Made by a program: the position numbers and the translations under genes
Notes under the pieces: model-generated
What the model was told of the DNA's origin: nothing
What the model saw: only the letters and a program-made list of their open reading frames with translations
The model's database searches: none
Shown here: positions 1 to 8,680 of the stretch, piece after piece
How the letters are laid out: the number at the start of each line of letters is the position of its first letter
Position numbering within the stretch: position 1 is the first letter of the stretch
Assembly: GCF_003243465.1 (NCBI RefSeq)
Contig: NZ_QFQZ01000054.1
Coordinates: 1-32,787, forward strand
Origin: Caulobacter segnis
Lineage (GTDB): Bacteria > Pseudomonadota > Alphaproteobacteria > Caulobacterales > Caulobacteraceae
Reading direction: 5' to 3'
DNA: 32,787 bases

Positions 1-1302
1 GGAATCTCGGGCGAGTTCGGAACCGTTGCGGGCGTACCGGGCATGGTGCAGCTGATCGTCTTCCGCGCCCTGCAGGGGATCGGCGGCGGGGCGCTTTTCA
101 CCACCGCCTTCGCGATCATCGCCGACCTCTATCCGCCGCGCGAGCGGGGCAAGTTCGCCGGCATCTTCGGCTCGGTGTTCGGCCTGGCCAGCGTGCTGGG
201 GCCGATCATCGGCGGCTACTTCACCGACCACGGCACGATCCAGCTAGGGACCCACACCATCGCCGGCTGGCGCTGGGTGTTCTACGTCAACCTGCCGCTC
301 TCCTTGCTGTCCCTCTTCATGGTCATCGTGAAGATGCCGCCGCTGGAGCATCGCCAGGCCGGCCGCATCGACTTCCTGGGCGCGGCCCTGCTGATCTGCG
401 CCTTCGTGCCGCTGCTGCTGGCGCTCAGCCTGGGCGGACACAGCTTCGCCTGGGACGATCCGCGGACCCTGGGCCTGTTCGCCCTGTCGGCCGTGGCTCT
501 GGTCGGCTTCGTGGTCGCCGAGACCAAGGTCGCCAACCCGATCCTGCCGATGCGGCTGTTCCAGAACCGGGTGTTCACCACCGCCAACCTGGCCGGCTTC
601 CTGATTTCCATGGCCTTCATGGGCGTGGTGATGTTCCTGCCGCTGTTCCTGCAGCTGGGTCGCGGCGTCCCCGCCACGATCAGCGGCATGACCATGCTGC
701 CGCTGATGGCGGGCCTGATCGTCGGCAGCGCCGTGGCCGGCCAGCTGGTGACCAAGACCGGAAAGTACAAGCCGCTGATGGTGGCGGGCGCCGCCCTGCT
801 GCTGGTGTCGGTGTTCCTGCTGCACGACCTGTCGAAGATCCAGGGCCTGGCGCTGCTGTGCGGTCTTCTGGCGTTCGTCGGCCTGGGCCTAGGCCCCGGC
901 CAGAGCCTGTTCAACATCGCCACCCAGAACGCGGTCGATCCGCGCGACATCGGCGTGGCCACCAGCGCCAACCAGTTCTTCCGGCAGATCGGCTCGACGG
1001 TCGGGGCGGCCCTGGCCGGCGCCCTGCTGACCGCGCGGCTGGCCAACCTGCCCGGCGGCGGCCTGGATCTCGGCGCGCTGGAAGGCATGGCGGTCAAGGC
1101 CGCCGCCCAGGGCCAGGCGGCCCACGCCGATCCGGTGCTTCAGCGCGCCCTGGTCGACGCGGTCAGCGGCGTGATGGTCGCGGCCGTGGCGGTGATCGTC
1201 CTGGCCCTGGTCACCATCCTGTTCATCCCCGCCCTGCCCCTGCGCTCGCGCCAGCCGGTCGGCGAGGCGCCGGTTCTGGACAAGGCCGAGCCGACGAACT
1301 GA
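1..1302 (+). CDS. DHA2-family MFS multidrug efflux transporter, 5' end outside window
   Basis: The reading frame is open from base 1, so the N-terminus and first membrane helices lie upstream. The visible part (about 430 residues) begins near the motif FRALQGIGGG, followed by the cytoplasmic loop PPRERGKFAG and the helix GPIIGGYFTD, which are the signature motifs of the 14-helix drug:H+ antiporter-2 (EmrB/QacA) group. Repeated hydrophobic segments follow to a C-terminal helix near the end and a short polar tail. Members export drugs or other amphipathic compounds across the inner membrane using the proton gradient. The substrate cannot be read from the sequence. An internal ATG at 43 is not the true start, because the conserved segment extends upstream of it. 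The gene converges with the PstS-like gene, with 57 bp between them and no convincing terminator hairpin. Confidence 0.9.
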   Translation, partial: GISGEFGTVAGVPGMVQLIVFRALQGIGGGALFTTAFAIIADLYPPRERGKFAGIFGSVFGLASVLGPIIGGYFTDHGTIQLGTHTIAGWRWVFYVNLPLSLLSLFMVIVKMPPLEHRQAGRIDFLGAALLICAFVPLLLALSLGGHSFAWDDPRTLGLFALSAVALVGFVVAETKVANPILPMRLFQNRVFTTANLAGFLISMAFMGVVMFLPLFLQLGRGVPATISGMTMLPLMAGLIVGSAVAGQLVTKTGKYKPLMVAGAALLLVSVFLLHDLSKIQGLALLCGLLAFVGLGLGPGQSLFNIATQNAVDPRDIGVATSANQFFRQIGSTVGAALAGALLTARLANLPGGGLDLGALEGMAVKAAAQGQAAHADPVLQRALVDAVSGVMVAAVAVIVLALVTILFIPALPLRSRQPVGEAPVLDKAEPTN

Positions 1303-1359
1303 AGGCCAAGGAAAAGCCCCGGGGTCTGTCCGGTTGTCTGGGCGTGCGCCGAGGAGCGT

Positions 1360-2364
1360 CTATTTCCACTTGGCCTGGACCGCGGCCTTCACCGAGGCCG
1401 GGACCGGCGCATAGCCGAGGGCGGTGATGTCGGCGTCGCCGTTCTGGTAGCCCCAACGGAAGAAGTCGCGCACGCGCTTGGCGCGGTCCGGATCGGCGTC
1501 GTCGCGCAGCAGGCCATAGCTGACCAGCACCAGCGGCCAGGTTCCCTTGCCGGACTGATCCAGCGTCTGCACGCCGAACCCCTTGCTGGCCGTCCAGGGC
1601 GCGGCGGCGGCGAAGGCCGAGAAGGCGGCCGGCGACGGGGCGACAAAGACACCGTCGCGGTTCTTCAGCGCCACCAGGTCCAGCTTGTGATCCAGGGCGT
1701 AGGCGTATTCGACATAGCTGATCGTGCCCATGGTGCCGGACATGATCTCGCTGATGCCGGCGTTGCCCTTGCCGCCTAGGCCCGCCGGCCAGGTGACCGT
1801 CTCGCCGGCGCCGGGGCCGGCCTTCCATTCCGGACTGACCGACGACAGATAGCTGGTCAGCAGCAGGGTCATGCTGGCCGGGTCGGTGCGGTGGGCGACG
1901 GTGATCGGCCAGTCAGGCAGATCAAGGCCGGGGTTGAGCGCCTTGAGGGCCGGGTCGTTCCACTTGCCGATCTTGCCCATGAAGATGTCGGCCAGGGCCT
2001 TGCCGTCCAGCTTCAGCTTGCCGCTCTCCAGGCCCGGCACATTGGTCACCAGCACGGTGCCGCTGATCACGAACGGGAACTGCGACAGGCCCTTGGCCTT
2101 CAGGTCGGCGTCGGAGATCGGCATGGCGGTGACACCGAAGTCGGCGGCCTTGGCCTCGATCTGGCTGATGCCGAACGCGGAATTCTGCCCCTGGTAGGCG
2201 ATCGGCTTGCCCCCGTCCTTCTGGTAGTTGGCGATCCACGCCTTGAACAGCGGCGCCTGGATCGAACCGCCCGAGCCTGAGAGCGGCGCGGCGGACTGGG
2301 CGGCGGCCGATCCCGCCACGGCCAAGCCAAGCGCGAACGCCACCGATACAGCGAGCGACTTCAT
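1360..2364 (-). CDS. PstS-like periplasmic substrate-binding protein, divergent ligand pocket
   Basis: This 334-residue protein has a clear Sec signal peptide ending near AGSAAAQ. The start at 2364 is preceded by GGAGGAA at good spacing; the frame is open further upstream but without signal-peptide character. It aligns end to end with phosphate-binding PstS: an opening glycine-rich strand, QFPFVISGTVLVTN, GKIGKWNDPA, GGKGNAGIS and YVEYAYAL are all in register. Compared with E. coli PstS from memory, several phosphate contacts differ: the aspartate of GASDAP is alanine (GVTAMP), and the RADGSGT loop reads RTDPASM. The arginine and one serine contact remain. No pstC, pstA or pstB is adjacent, so it stands alone. 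It may bind a different anion, act as a sensor or secreted binding protein, or bind phosphate differently. Family membership is firm; phosphate binding is not. Confidence 0.85.
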   Translation of the reverse strand: MKSLAVSVAFALGLAVAGSAAAQSAAPLSGSGGSIQAPLFKAWIANYQKDGGKPIAYQGQNSAFGISQIEAKAADFGVTAMPISDADLKAKGLSQFPFVISGTVLVTNVPGLESGKLKLDGKALADIFMGKIGKWNDPALKALNPGLDLPDWPITVAHRTDPASMTLLLTSYLSSVSPEWKAGPGAGETVTWPAGLGGKGNAGISEIMSGTMGTISYVEYAYALDHKLDLVALKNRDGVFVAPSPAAFSAFAAAAPWTASKGFGVQTLDQSGKGTWPLVLVSYGLLRDDADPDRAKRVRDFFRWGYQNGDADITALGYAPVPASVKAAVQAKWK

Positions 2365-2555
2365 CTCGAATTTCCTCCAGCTCGGAAGGCGTTGACCTTC
2401 CTTCGCGGCGCGATCCTCGCACCGTCGGCAGCCAGACATTGGAGGCGCGCGCCGAGACACGAAATGTGACCCAAGGACGCAGAAAGACGAGGTTAATCGT
2501 TTGTTTTACTGATATTTTTCGGACAAATGACAGCCAGGACCCAGACTGGGGGACG

Positions 2556-2573
2556 CCTACAGGAAACTGTAGG
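2556..2573 (-). other. Small hairpin spanning the priA stop codon
   Basis: A perfect 7-bp inverted repeat with a 4-nt loop covers the last codons and stop of priA. No run of T follows on the minus strand, so it is not a standard intrinsic terminator. It could protect the 3' end of the mRNA or be accidental. Confidence 0.3.
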
Positions 2574-4716
2574 GATCGACGTCGATCACCACCCGCACGG
2601 AGTTCGGAATCTTGGTCCGGGCCCGCCAGGCGGCCATGAAGCCCTGCAGGTCGACATTGCGCTCGGCCCGCACCAGAAACCGCTTGCGGCGGCGGCCGCG
2701 CACCAGGGACAGCGGCGCGTCGGCGGGCCCGAACACCTCCACGCCCTCGGCGTTGGGGATCACCGCCGCCAGCGCCTCGACATAGGCCTCCAGCGCCGCG
2801 GCGTCGGGCCCAGAGGCGATCAAGGCCGCCAGCCGTCCGAACGGCGGCAGGCCCGCCTCCTGGCGCATGGCCATCTCGGCCTCGACGAAGGCGTCGCGGT
2901 CCTGGGCCGCCAGCGCCTGCATCACCGCGTGGTCGGGGGCGTAGGTCTGCAAGAGGGCGCGGCCAGGCTTCTCATGACGTCCGGCGCGGCCCGCCGCCTG
3001 GGCCAACAGCTGGAAGGTTCGCTCGCCGGCCCGCAGGTCGCCGCCGCGCAAGGACAGGTCCGCGTCGACCACGCCCACGAGCGTCAGGTTCGGGAAGTTG
3101 TGACCCTTGGCGGCGGCCTGGGTGGCCACGAGAATGTCGATCTCACCGGCCGCCATGCTGGCCACCAGGGTCTTGGCGGCCTCGGCGTCCATCACGGTGT
3201 CGGACGAGAACACCGCCACCCGCGCGTCGGGGAAGATGTGCCGCGCCTCCTCCTCGACGCGCTCGACGCCCGGACCGATCGAGACCAGCGAGTCCTTGGC
3301 CCCGCAGTGCGGGCAGGCCTCGGGCTTCTTCATCGAGAAGCCCGTCAGGTGGCAGACGAGGCGCCCCGTGTAGCGGTGCTCGACCAGCCAGCTGTCGGTG
3401 TCGGGCGACTTCATCTTCTCGCCGCAGGCCCGGCAGAGGACCAGGGGCGCGTAGCCCCGCCGGTTCAGGAACAGCATGGCCTGCTCGCCGCGCTGCAGGG
3501 TCACGGCCATGGCCTTGATCAGCGGCGGCGACAGCCAGCGGCCGGGCTCCGGCGGCGTCTGGCGCATGTCGATCAGGCCAATGTCGGGCAGCTGCGCCGC
3601 CCCGTGTCGCGCCGACAGCCGCAGCCAGCGATAGCGGCCGGCCTGGGCGTTGTAGAGGCTCTCCAGCGACGGCGTCGCCGAGGCCAAGAGCACGCTCGCC
3701 CCCTCGATCTTGGCGCGCGCCACGGCCAGGTCCCGGGCCTGGTAGATGAAGCCCTCCTCCTGCTTGAACGAGCCGTCGTGCTCCTCGTCGACCACCACCA
3801 GCCGCAGCTTGCGGAACGGGAGGAACAGGGCCGAGCGGGCGCCGACGACGATGCGGGCGTTCCCGCTGGCCACCGCTTCCCAGACCTGGCGACGGCGCGG
3901 CGGGGAGACGCCCGAATGCCACTCGGCCGGGATCGCCCCGAACCGTTGCTCGAAACGGGCCATCACCGCCTGGGTCAGGGCGATCTCGGGCAGCAGCACC
4001 AGCACCTGCGCTTCGGGATCCTTCAGCGCCTCGGCCACGGCCTCCAGATAGACCTCGGTCTTGCCCGAGCCGGTCACCCCGTCCAGCAGCGCCGCCTGGA
4101 AGCCGCCGGCGTCCAGCATCTCCTTCAGCACCGCGACGCAGGCCGCCTGGCCGGGATTGAGCGCGCGCGGGGGCAGGGAGAGATCGGGCTGCGGCAGGCC
4201 GCGCTCCGGCTCGACGAAGTCGACGGCCAGCGCGCCCTCGTCGACCAGCCCCTTCACGACGCCGGCCGAGACGCCCGCGGCGGAGGCCAGCGCCGAGCTC
4301 GACAGCTTCGCGCCCTCGGCCGCCGCGATCACCTTCAGACGCGCGGGAGTCATCCGCGCGGGTTGCGCGCCCGTCAGGACCAGAACCTTGTCGGGCTTGG
4401 GCGGCGGATGGCGCAGGCCGCGCAGGGCCATGGCCAGGGGCCAGCCGGGGACATCGACCGAATAGCGCGCCGCCCACTCGACGAAGGTCAGCACGCCCGG
4501 CGGCAGCGGCGGATCGTCGACCCTGCCCTGCACCACCTTCAGCGGCCGGTTGCCGCCCGTCCCGTCCCGCAGGGCGGTGACCACGCCCCGGATAACCCGC
4601 GGCCCCAGGGGTACGGCGACGTGATCGCCGACGGCCAGGTCCAGGCCTTCCGGCTCGGCGTAGTCGAAGGCCTCCGGCAAGGGCATCGGCAGCAGGACGG
4701 AGGCGATACGCGGCAT
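2557..4716 (-). CDS. priA: Primosomal protein N' (replication restart helicase PriA)
   Basis: PriA is the 3'-to-5' superfamily 2 helicase that recognises stalled forks and reloads the replisome. The 719-residue product has the N-terminal DNA-binding domain (start MPRIASVLLP), Walker A GVTGSGKT with K219, Walker B DEEH at 310-313, SATPS at 346-350, LNRRGYAP at 417-424, and the late helicase motif with QAAGRAGR. The start at 4716 was chosen because the conserved N-terminus begins there; the frame is open upstream but that extension is non-conserved. The zinc-binding insertion is unusual. In register with E. coli PriA, C428, C431, C468 and C471 (first zinc site) are present, but the second site keeps only C455, with S437, T440 and T458 replacing cysteines. 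The gene is divergent from the DUF484-xerC pair, with 123 bp between starts. Confidence 0.96.
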   Translation of the reverse strand: MPRIASVLLPMPLPEAFDYAEPEGLDLAVGDHVAVPLGPRVIRGVVTALRDGTGGNRPLKVVQGRVDDPPLPPGVLTFVEWAARYSVDVPGWPLAMALRGLRHPPPKPDKVLVLTGAQPARMTPARLKVIAAAEGAKLSSSALASAAGVSAGVVKGLVDEGALAVDFVEPERGLPQPDLSLPPRALNPGQAACVAVLKEMLDAGGFQAALLDGVTGSGKTEVYLEAVAEALKDPEAQVLVLLPEIALTQAVMARFEQRFGAIPAEWHSGVSPPRRRQVWEAVASGNARIVVGARSALFLPFRKLRLVVVDEEHDGSFKQEEGFIYQARDLAVARAKIEGASVLLASATPSLESLYNAQAGRYRWLRLSARHGAAQLPDIGLIDMRQTPPEPGRWLSPPLIKAMAVTLQRGEQAMLFLNRRGYAPLVLCRACGEKMKSPDTDSWLVEHRYTGRLVCHLTGFSMKKPEACPHCGAKDSLVSIGPGVERVEEEARHIFPDARVAVFSSDTVMDAEAAKTLVASMAAGEIDILVATQAAAKGHNFPNLTLVGVVDADLSLRGGDLRAGERTFQLLAQAAGRAGRHEKPGRALLQTYAPDHAVMQALAAQDRDAFVEAEMAMRQEAGLPPFGRLAALIASGPDAAALEAYVEALAAVIPNAEGVEVFGPADAPLSLVRGRRRKRFLVRAERNVDLQGFMAAWRARTKIPNSVRVVIDVDPYSFL

Positions 4717-4839
4717 GGGCCCAAGCTTCTGCCGCGAAACGCTCCCCAGGTCGAGAGCCCCGCCCGCCCCGCGCATCAAGACCCCGTTAACCGTCTTCAG
4801 GCTTGATCGGGCCGTCAGTTTACGAACCTCGGGGCAATC

Positions 4840-5520
4840 ATGAGCGACGCGACTCGCGCGGCGAAGAAGACGACGGTCGACGCCGAGAGCGTGCGGGCCT
4901 TCCTGCGCACGGCGCCCGACTTCCTCCGCCAGGACGAGGACCTGCTGGGGGAGCTGGGCCTGAAGGTCGACGCCCGCAACGTGCTCGACTTCGGGCCGGC
5001 GGCGCTGGCCAAGGTGGCCGCCGCCCACAAGCGCGAGGCCCTGGCCCGCCAAGCGATCGAGGCCAACGCCCGCGCCAACTACTCGGCCCAGGCCCAGACC
5101 CACGCGGCGGTGATCGACATGCTCGACGCCCGCAACCACTCCGATCTCGCCCGCCGGGTCGACGAGCTGTCGGTGCTGCGCTTTGGCCTCGCCGCCGGCG
5201 TCATCGCCCTGGAGGGCCCGCAGCGCGTGCCCGCCGGCTGGCGCGCCCTGGCCGAAGGCCAGGCGGACATGCTGGTCGGCGACGCCCCCATCGCCCGCAT
5301 GGGCTTCTTCGCCCCCGCCCTGCCGTTGTTCGGCGACAAGGCCGAGCTGATCCGCAGCATGGCCCTGGTGCGCATGGCGATCTGGGAGCCGCGCCGCGAG
5401 GCGGTGCTGGCCTTCGGCTCGACCGATCCCGAGGCCTTCACCCCGGACATGGGCACGGAGCTGGTGAACTTCCTGGGCCGGGTGGTCGAGCGCACCGCCG
5501 AGCGCTGGCCGGTCCTATGA
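4840..5520 (+). CDS. DUF484 family protein (GAF-like)
   Basis: A 226-residue cytoplasmic protein of the DUF484 family, which is commonly found next to xerC in proteobacteria. The N-terminal helical part has the typical pattern (VRAFLRTAPDFLRQDEDLL), with a likely coiled coil around residues 60-100. The C-terminal half has the GAF-like fold pattern ending in a conserved stretch about a glycine-aspartate loop, FGSTDPEAFTPDMGTELVNF. The biochemical role of the family is not known; its constant association with xerC suggests a link to chromosome dimer resolution or cell division. The stop overlaps the start of xerC in ATGA, so translation is probably coupled. The ribosome binding site before the ATG is weak. 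Confidence 0.9.
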   Translation: MSDATRAAKKTTVDAESVRAFLRTAPDFLRQDEDLLGELGLKVDARNVLDFGPAALAKVAAAHKREALARQAIEANARANYSAQAQTHAAVIDMLDARNHSDLARRVDELSVLRFGLAAGVIALEGPQRVPAGWRALAEGQADMLVGDAPIARMGFFAPALPLFGDKAELIRSMALVRMAIWEPRREAVLAFGSTDPEAFTPDMGTELVNFLGRVVERTAERWPVL

Positions 5521-6431
5521 CCGCTCGCCAGGCCCTCGCCGCCTGGCTGGACTACCTGACGCTGGAGCGCCGGGCCTCGCCGCGCACGGTGCGGGCCTAT
5601 GGCGACAACGTCCTGGCCTATCTGAACTTCCTGGAGCGGCATCGGGGCGAAGCCCTGAGCGTCGCGGCCCTGGGCGAGATCTCGGCCGCCGACCTGCGCG
5701 GCTACCTGGCCTCTCGCCGCCAGGGCGAGGACGCCCTGGCCCCGCGCTCGATCTCGCAGTCCCTGTCCTCGATCCGCGCCTTCCACCGCTATGTCGACCA
5801 GCGCCACGGCGTCGCCAACGCCGCCATCGGCCTGGTGCGCGGGCCGCGCCTGAAGATCGGCCTGCCCCGCCCCGTCTCCGAGGACCAGGCCCGCGACCTG
5901 ATCGCCGAGGCCTCGGGCGACACCGAGCGCGAGCCCTGGGAGACCGCCCGCGACGAGGCGGTTCTGACCCTGCTGTGGGGCTGCGGCCTGCGGATCTCCG
6001 AGGCCCTGTCCCTGACCTGGAGCGACGTCCCTCTGGGCGCGGCGCTGCGCATCACCGGCAAGGGCGGCAAGACCCGCATCGCCCCGGTCCTGGACGCGGT
6101 GCGCGACGCGGTCGCCGTCTATGCCGACGAGCTGCCGTTCGTGCTGGGCCCCGACGAGCCGCTGTTTCGCGCCAAGCGCGGCGGGCCGCTGTCGCCGCGC
6201 CACGTCCAGGCCCTGGTCCAGGCCCTGCGCGGCCGCCTCGGGCTCTCGGACCGGGTGACGCCGCACGCCTTCCGCCACGCCTTCGCCACCCACCTGCTGG
6301 GGGCGGGCGCGGACCTGCGGGCGATCCAGGAGCTGCTCGGCCACGCCTCGCTGTCGACCACCCAGCGCTACACCCAGGTCGACGCCGCCGGCCTGCTGGC
6401 CGCCTACCAGGCGGCGCATCCCAAGGCCTAG
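5517..6431 (+). CDS. xerC: Tyrosine recombinase XerC
   Basis: This 304-residue site-specific tyrosine recombinase works with XerD at dif to resolve chromosome dimers at division. The N-terminal SAM-like core-binding domain covers roughly residues 5-95 and the catalytic domain 115-295. The full catalytic set is visible: R159 (GCGLRISEA), K182 (GKGGKTR), H250 and R253 (HAFRHAFATHLL), H276 (LLGHASLSTTQ) and the nucleophile Y285 (QRYTQV). The start is the ATG inside the ATGA overlap with the DUF484 stop; a longer frame is open upstream but overlaps DUF484 and carries no family similarity. XerC rather than XerD is favoured by the DUF484 neighbour and by order; the two paralogues are close, so this is an inference. 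Confidence 0.93.
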   Translation: MTARQALAAWLDYLTLERRASPRTVRAYGDNVLAYLNFLERHRGEALSVAALGEISAADLRGYLASRRQGEDALAPRSISQSLSSIRAFHRYVDQRHGVANAAIGLVRGPRLKIGLPRPVSEDQARDLIAEASGDTEREPWETARDEAVLTLLWGCGLRISEALSLTWSDVPLGAALRITGKGGKTRIAPVLDAVRDAVAVYADELPFVLGPDEPLFRAKRGGPLSPRHVQALVQALRGRLGLSDRVTPHAFRHAFATHLLGAGADLRAIQELLGHASLSTTQRYTQVDAAGLLAAYQAAHPKA

Positions 6432-6571
6432 CTACCTCCGCGCGTGTGGCGCAGTGTCGCGCTAAAGCGTTGAGAAGCCGACATTAACCGCGATTTTACG
6501 CCCGGCCCAGCTTCTGGTCGCAAGACATGCGCGCTCCGTCCGCCGGAGCCGCGCCGCCGCGAGAGGCCACC

Positions 6572-8590
6572 ATGAAGTTCGACGACCTGAAGATCTCGAC
6601 CAAAGTCGCCCTGCCCGCCGTGATCCTGACCGTGGTGGCGCTCGCCATCGTGGGCATGGGCGCGTGGCAGTCGAGAAAGATCGAGAGCGATCTTCGACTG
6701 CTGGCCGAGCATCGCGCGCCGACGGAACTGGCGTCGTCTCGCTTCAACCGCCGAATTCAGGCCATCGGCTACTCCGCCTATCGAACCGTCGCCTATGACG
6801 GCGCTTCGGCCTCCGCGCAGCAGGCCAGCGGAGAGATCGACAAGAACTACAAGGACGCCAAGGAACTGCTGGCCGAGATCAAGACGCTGGAACCGGAGTC
6901 GGCCAAGACGGTCGCCGACTTCTCCCAGCGGCTGGAGAAGGTCTACACCAACGCGCGCCAAGGGGCGGACCTGGGCCTGCAGAACATCGATGAAGCGGCG
7001 ATCATGGTCATGGCGGTGATCGATCCCGACATCGCCAAGCTGACTCATGACGTCAGTGACTTCACCAACAGCCATAACGACAAAACCATGGCGATGGTCG
7101 CCGACGCCTCGAAGGCCGCGGCCGCCGGTACGATCTTCTCGATCCTGTTCGGTCTGATCGCCGCGGGCGCCGCCCTGGTCCTGGCTCTGTGGATCGGCTC
7201 GCGCAAGATCGCCGCCCCGCTGATCGCCACCTCCAAGACCATGGAGGTCCTGGCTGGCGGCTCGGTCGAGGTTGATGTGAAGGGCGCGGACCGCAAGGAC
7301 GAGGTCGGCGCCATGGCCCGCTCGGTCCAGGTGTTCAAGGACAACGCCGTGGCCCTGCGCACCGCTGAGGCCGCCCAGGCCCGCGCCAATGCCGAGGCCG
7401 AGGCCGAACGCCGCCGCAACCAGGAAATGGCCCAGGCCGCCGCCCAGGAGCAGGCCAAGGTCATGGAGATCATCGCCGACGGCCTGAACCGCCTGGCCGA
7501 GGGCGACCTGACCTATCGCCTGAACCAGGATTTCCCCGAGAGCTACAAGCGCCTGCAAAACGACTTCAACGGCGCGATCACGCAGCTGGAAGAGACGATG
7601 CGGACCATCGTCCACGCCGCCAGCAGCATCGGCGCCGGTTCGGACGAGATCGCCTCGGCCTCCGACGACCTGTCGCGCCGCACCGAGCAGCAGGCCGCCA
7701 GCCTGGAAGAAACCGCCGCCGCCCTGGACGAGATCACCGCCACCGTGCGTCGCTCGTCGGCCGGCGCCCAGGAAGCCGCCAAGGTCGTGGGCTCGACCCG
7801 CGGCGACGCCGAACGCTCCAGCGTGGTCGTGCGCAACGCCGTCGAGGCCATGAACGAGATCGAGAAATCCTCGCAGTCGATCAGCCAGATCATCGGCGTG
7901 ATCGACGAGATCGCCTTCCAGACCAACCTTCTGGCCCTGAACGCCGGGGTCGAGGCCGCCCGCGCGGGTGAAGCCGGCCGTGGCTTCGCGGTCGTCGCCC
8001 AGGAAGTCCGGGCCCTGGCCCAGCGCTCGGCCGACGCGGCCAAGGAGATCAAGACCCTGATCTCGACCTCCAGTCAGCAGGTGAACCAAGGCGTGAGCAT
8101 GGTCGGCCAGACCGGCGAGGCCCTGCAGGCCATCGTCACGAAGGTGGGCGAGATCGACGCGCTGGTCGGCGAGATCGCGGCCTCGGGCCAGGAGCAGGCC
8201 ACGGGCCTCAACCAGGTCAACGCCGCCGTCAACCAGATGGACCAGACGGTCCAGCAGAACGCCGCCATGGTCGAGCAGTCGACCGCCGCGGCCCACTCGC
8301 TGAAGAACGAGGGTGGCAACCTGCTGAAGATGATCAGCCGCTTCCGCGTCGGCGGCGCCCAGGCGGTCGCGCCGTCCGCGAGCGCCAGCCCGGCCCGCGC
8401 GGCCACCCGCCCCGCGCCCGCCCCGTCGCGCCCCGCTCCGGCCCCGGCGCCGGCCAAGGGTCCCGCCCCGGCCACCGCCGCCAGCCGTCCGGGCCTGAAC
8501 CCGGTGGCCGCCGCCCAGGCCAAGGTCGCCAGCTTCGCCAAGAGCTCGGCCGCGCCGGCCGCCTCGTCGGACGACTGGGAAGAATTCTAG
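6572..8590 (+). CDS. Methyl-accepting chemotaxis protein
   Basis: A 672-residue inner-membrane chemoreceptor. The first transmembrane helix is at about residues 11-31, a periplasmic helical sensor region of about 150 residues follows (probably a four-helix bundle), and the second helix is at about 183-205. A HAMP domain comes next, then a second HAMP-like segment near LNRLAEGDLTYRL. The cytoplasmic signalling hairpin contains the highly conserved tip IAFQTNLLALNAGVEAARAG. After the signalling domain come an Ala/Pro-rich linker of about 60 residues and the C-terminal tail DDWEEF, which fits an xWxxF tether for the adaptation enzymes CheR and CheB. The start at 6572 has GAGAGG just upstream and gives the normal positively charged N-terminus. 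The ligand is unknown. No che genes are nearby, so it is an orphan receptor gene. Confidence 0.94.
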   Translation: MKFDDLKISTKVALPAVILTVVALAIVGMGAWQSRKIESDLRLLAEHRAPTELASSRFNRRIQAIGYSAYRTVAYDGASASAQQASGEIDKNYKDAKELLAEIKTLEPESAKTVADFSQRLEKVYTNARQGADLGLQNIDEAAIMVMAVIDPDIAKLTHDVSDFTNSHNDKTMAMVADASKAAAAGTIFSILFGLIAAGAALVLALWIGSRKIAAPLIATSKTMEVLAGGSVEVDVKGADRKDEVGAMARSVQVFKDNAVALRTAEAAQARANAEAEAERRRNQEMAQAAAQEQAKVMEIIADGLNRLAEGDLTYRLNQDFPESYKRLQNDFNGAITQLEETMRTIVHAASSIGAGSDEIASASDDLSRRTEQQAASLEETAAALDEITATVRRSSAGAQEAAKVVGSTRGDAERSSVVVRNAVEAMNEIEKSSQSISQIIGVIDEIAFQTNLLALNAGVEAARAGEAGRGFAVVAQEVRALAQRSADAAKEIKTLISTSSQQVNQGVSMVGQTGEALQAIVTKVGEIDALVGEIAASGQEQATGLNQVNAAVNQMDQTVQQNAAMVEQSTAAAHSLKNEGGNLLKMISRFRVGGAQAVAPSASASPARAATRPAPAPSRPAPAPAPAKGPAPATAASRPGLNPVAAAQAKVASFAKSSAAPAASSDDWEEF

Positions 8591-8605
8591 GCTCCAGTAC
8601 GCGTA

Positions 8606-8680
8606 GCGCCCCGCTCACCTGGCGGGGCGCCTCCTCCCCGAAGCGACTTCAAGGCCCCGTCCCCCGGCGGGGCCTTTTTT
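8606..8680 (+). terminator. Tandem hairpins ending the MCP transcript
   Basis: Two GC-rich hairpins follow the MCP stop. The first pairs 8606-8614 with 8622-8630 (9 bp, 7-nt loop) and has no T-run. The second pairs 8651-8659 with 8668-8676 (9 bp, 8-nt loop) and runs into six T residues ending at 8680, a textbook intrinsic terminator on the plus strand. Confidence 0.88.

Noticed and set aside
1303..1359. Possible bidirectional terminator around CCCCGGGG between the two convergent genes.
   Set aside because: The palindrome has no room for a loop and no longer stem could be built.
2516..2533. Possible Pho box upstream of the PstS-like gene (CTGTCAT on the minus strand at 2527-2533).
   Set aside because: Only one half-site is present; the second half at the correct spacing does not match, so I do not list it as a regulatory feature.
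2527..4806. Very long plus-strand open frame opposite priA.
   Set aside because: It is a GC-rich antisense shadow of priA with His/Arg/Gln/Gly-rich composition and no motifs. The same holds for the long antisense frames opposite sucA, sucC/sucD, the polysaccharide synthase gene and the TonB receptor gene.
4803..6431. 542-residue continuous frame through DUF484 into XerC as a fusion.
   Set aside because: The upstream part is out of frame with DUF484 and is Arg/Pro-rich noise; XerC starts at the ATGA overlap.
6432..6571. Possible sigma-54 or housekeeping promoter before the chemoreceptor gene (GTGGCGC... and GCTAAAGC).
   Set aside because: The -24/-12 elements do not match, and the -10-like GCTAAAGC has no -35 at 10-14 bp.
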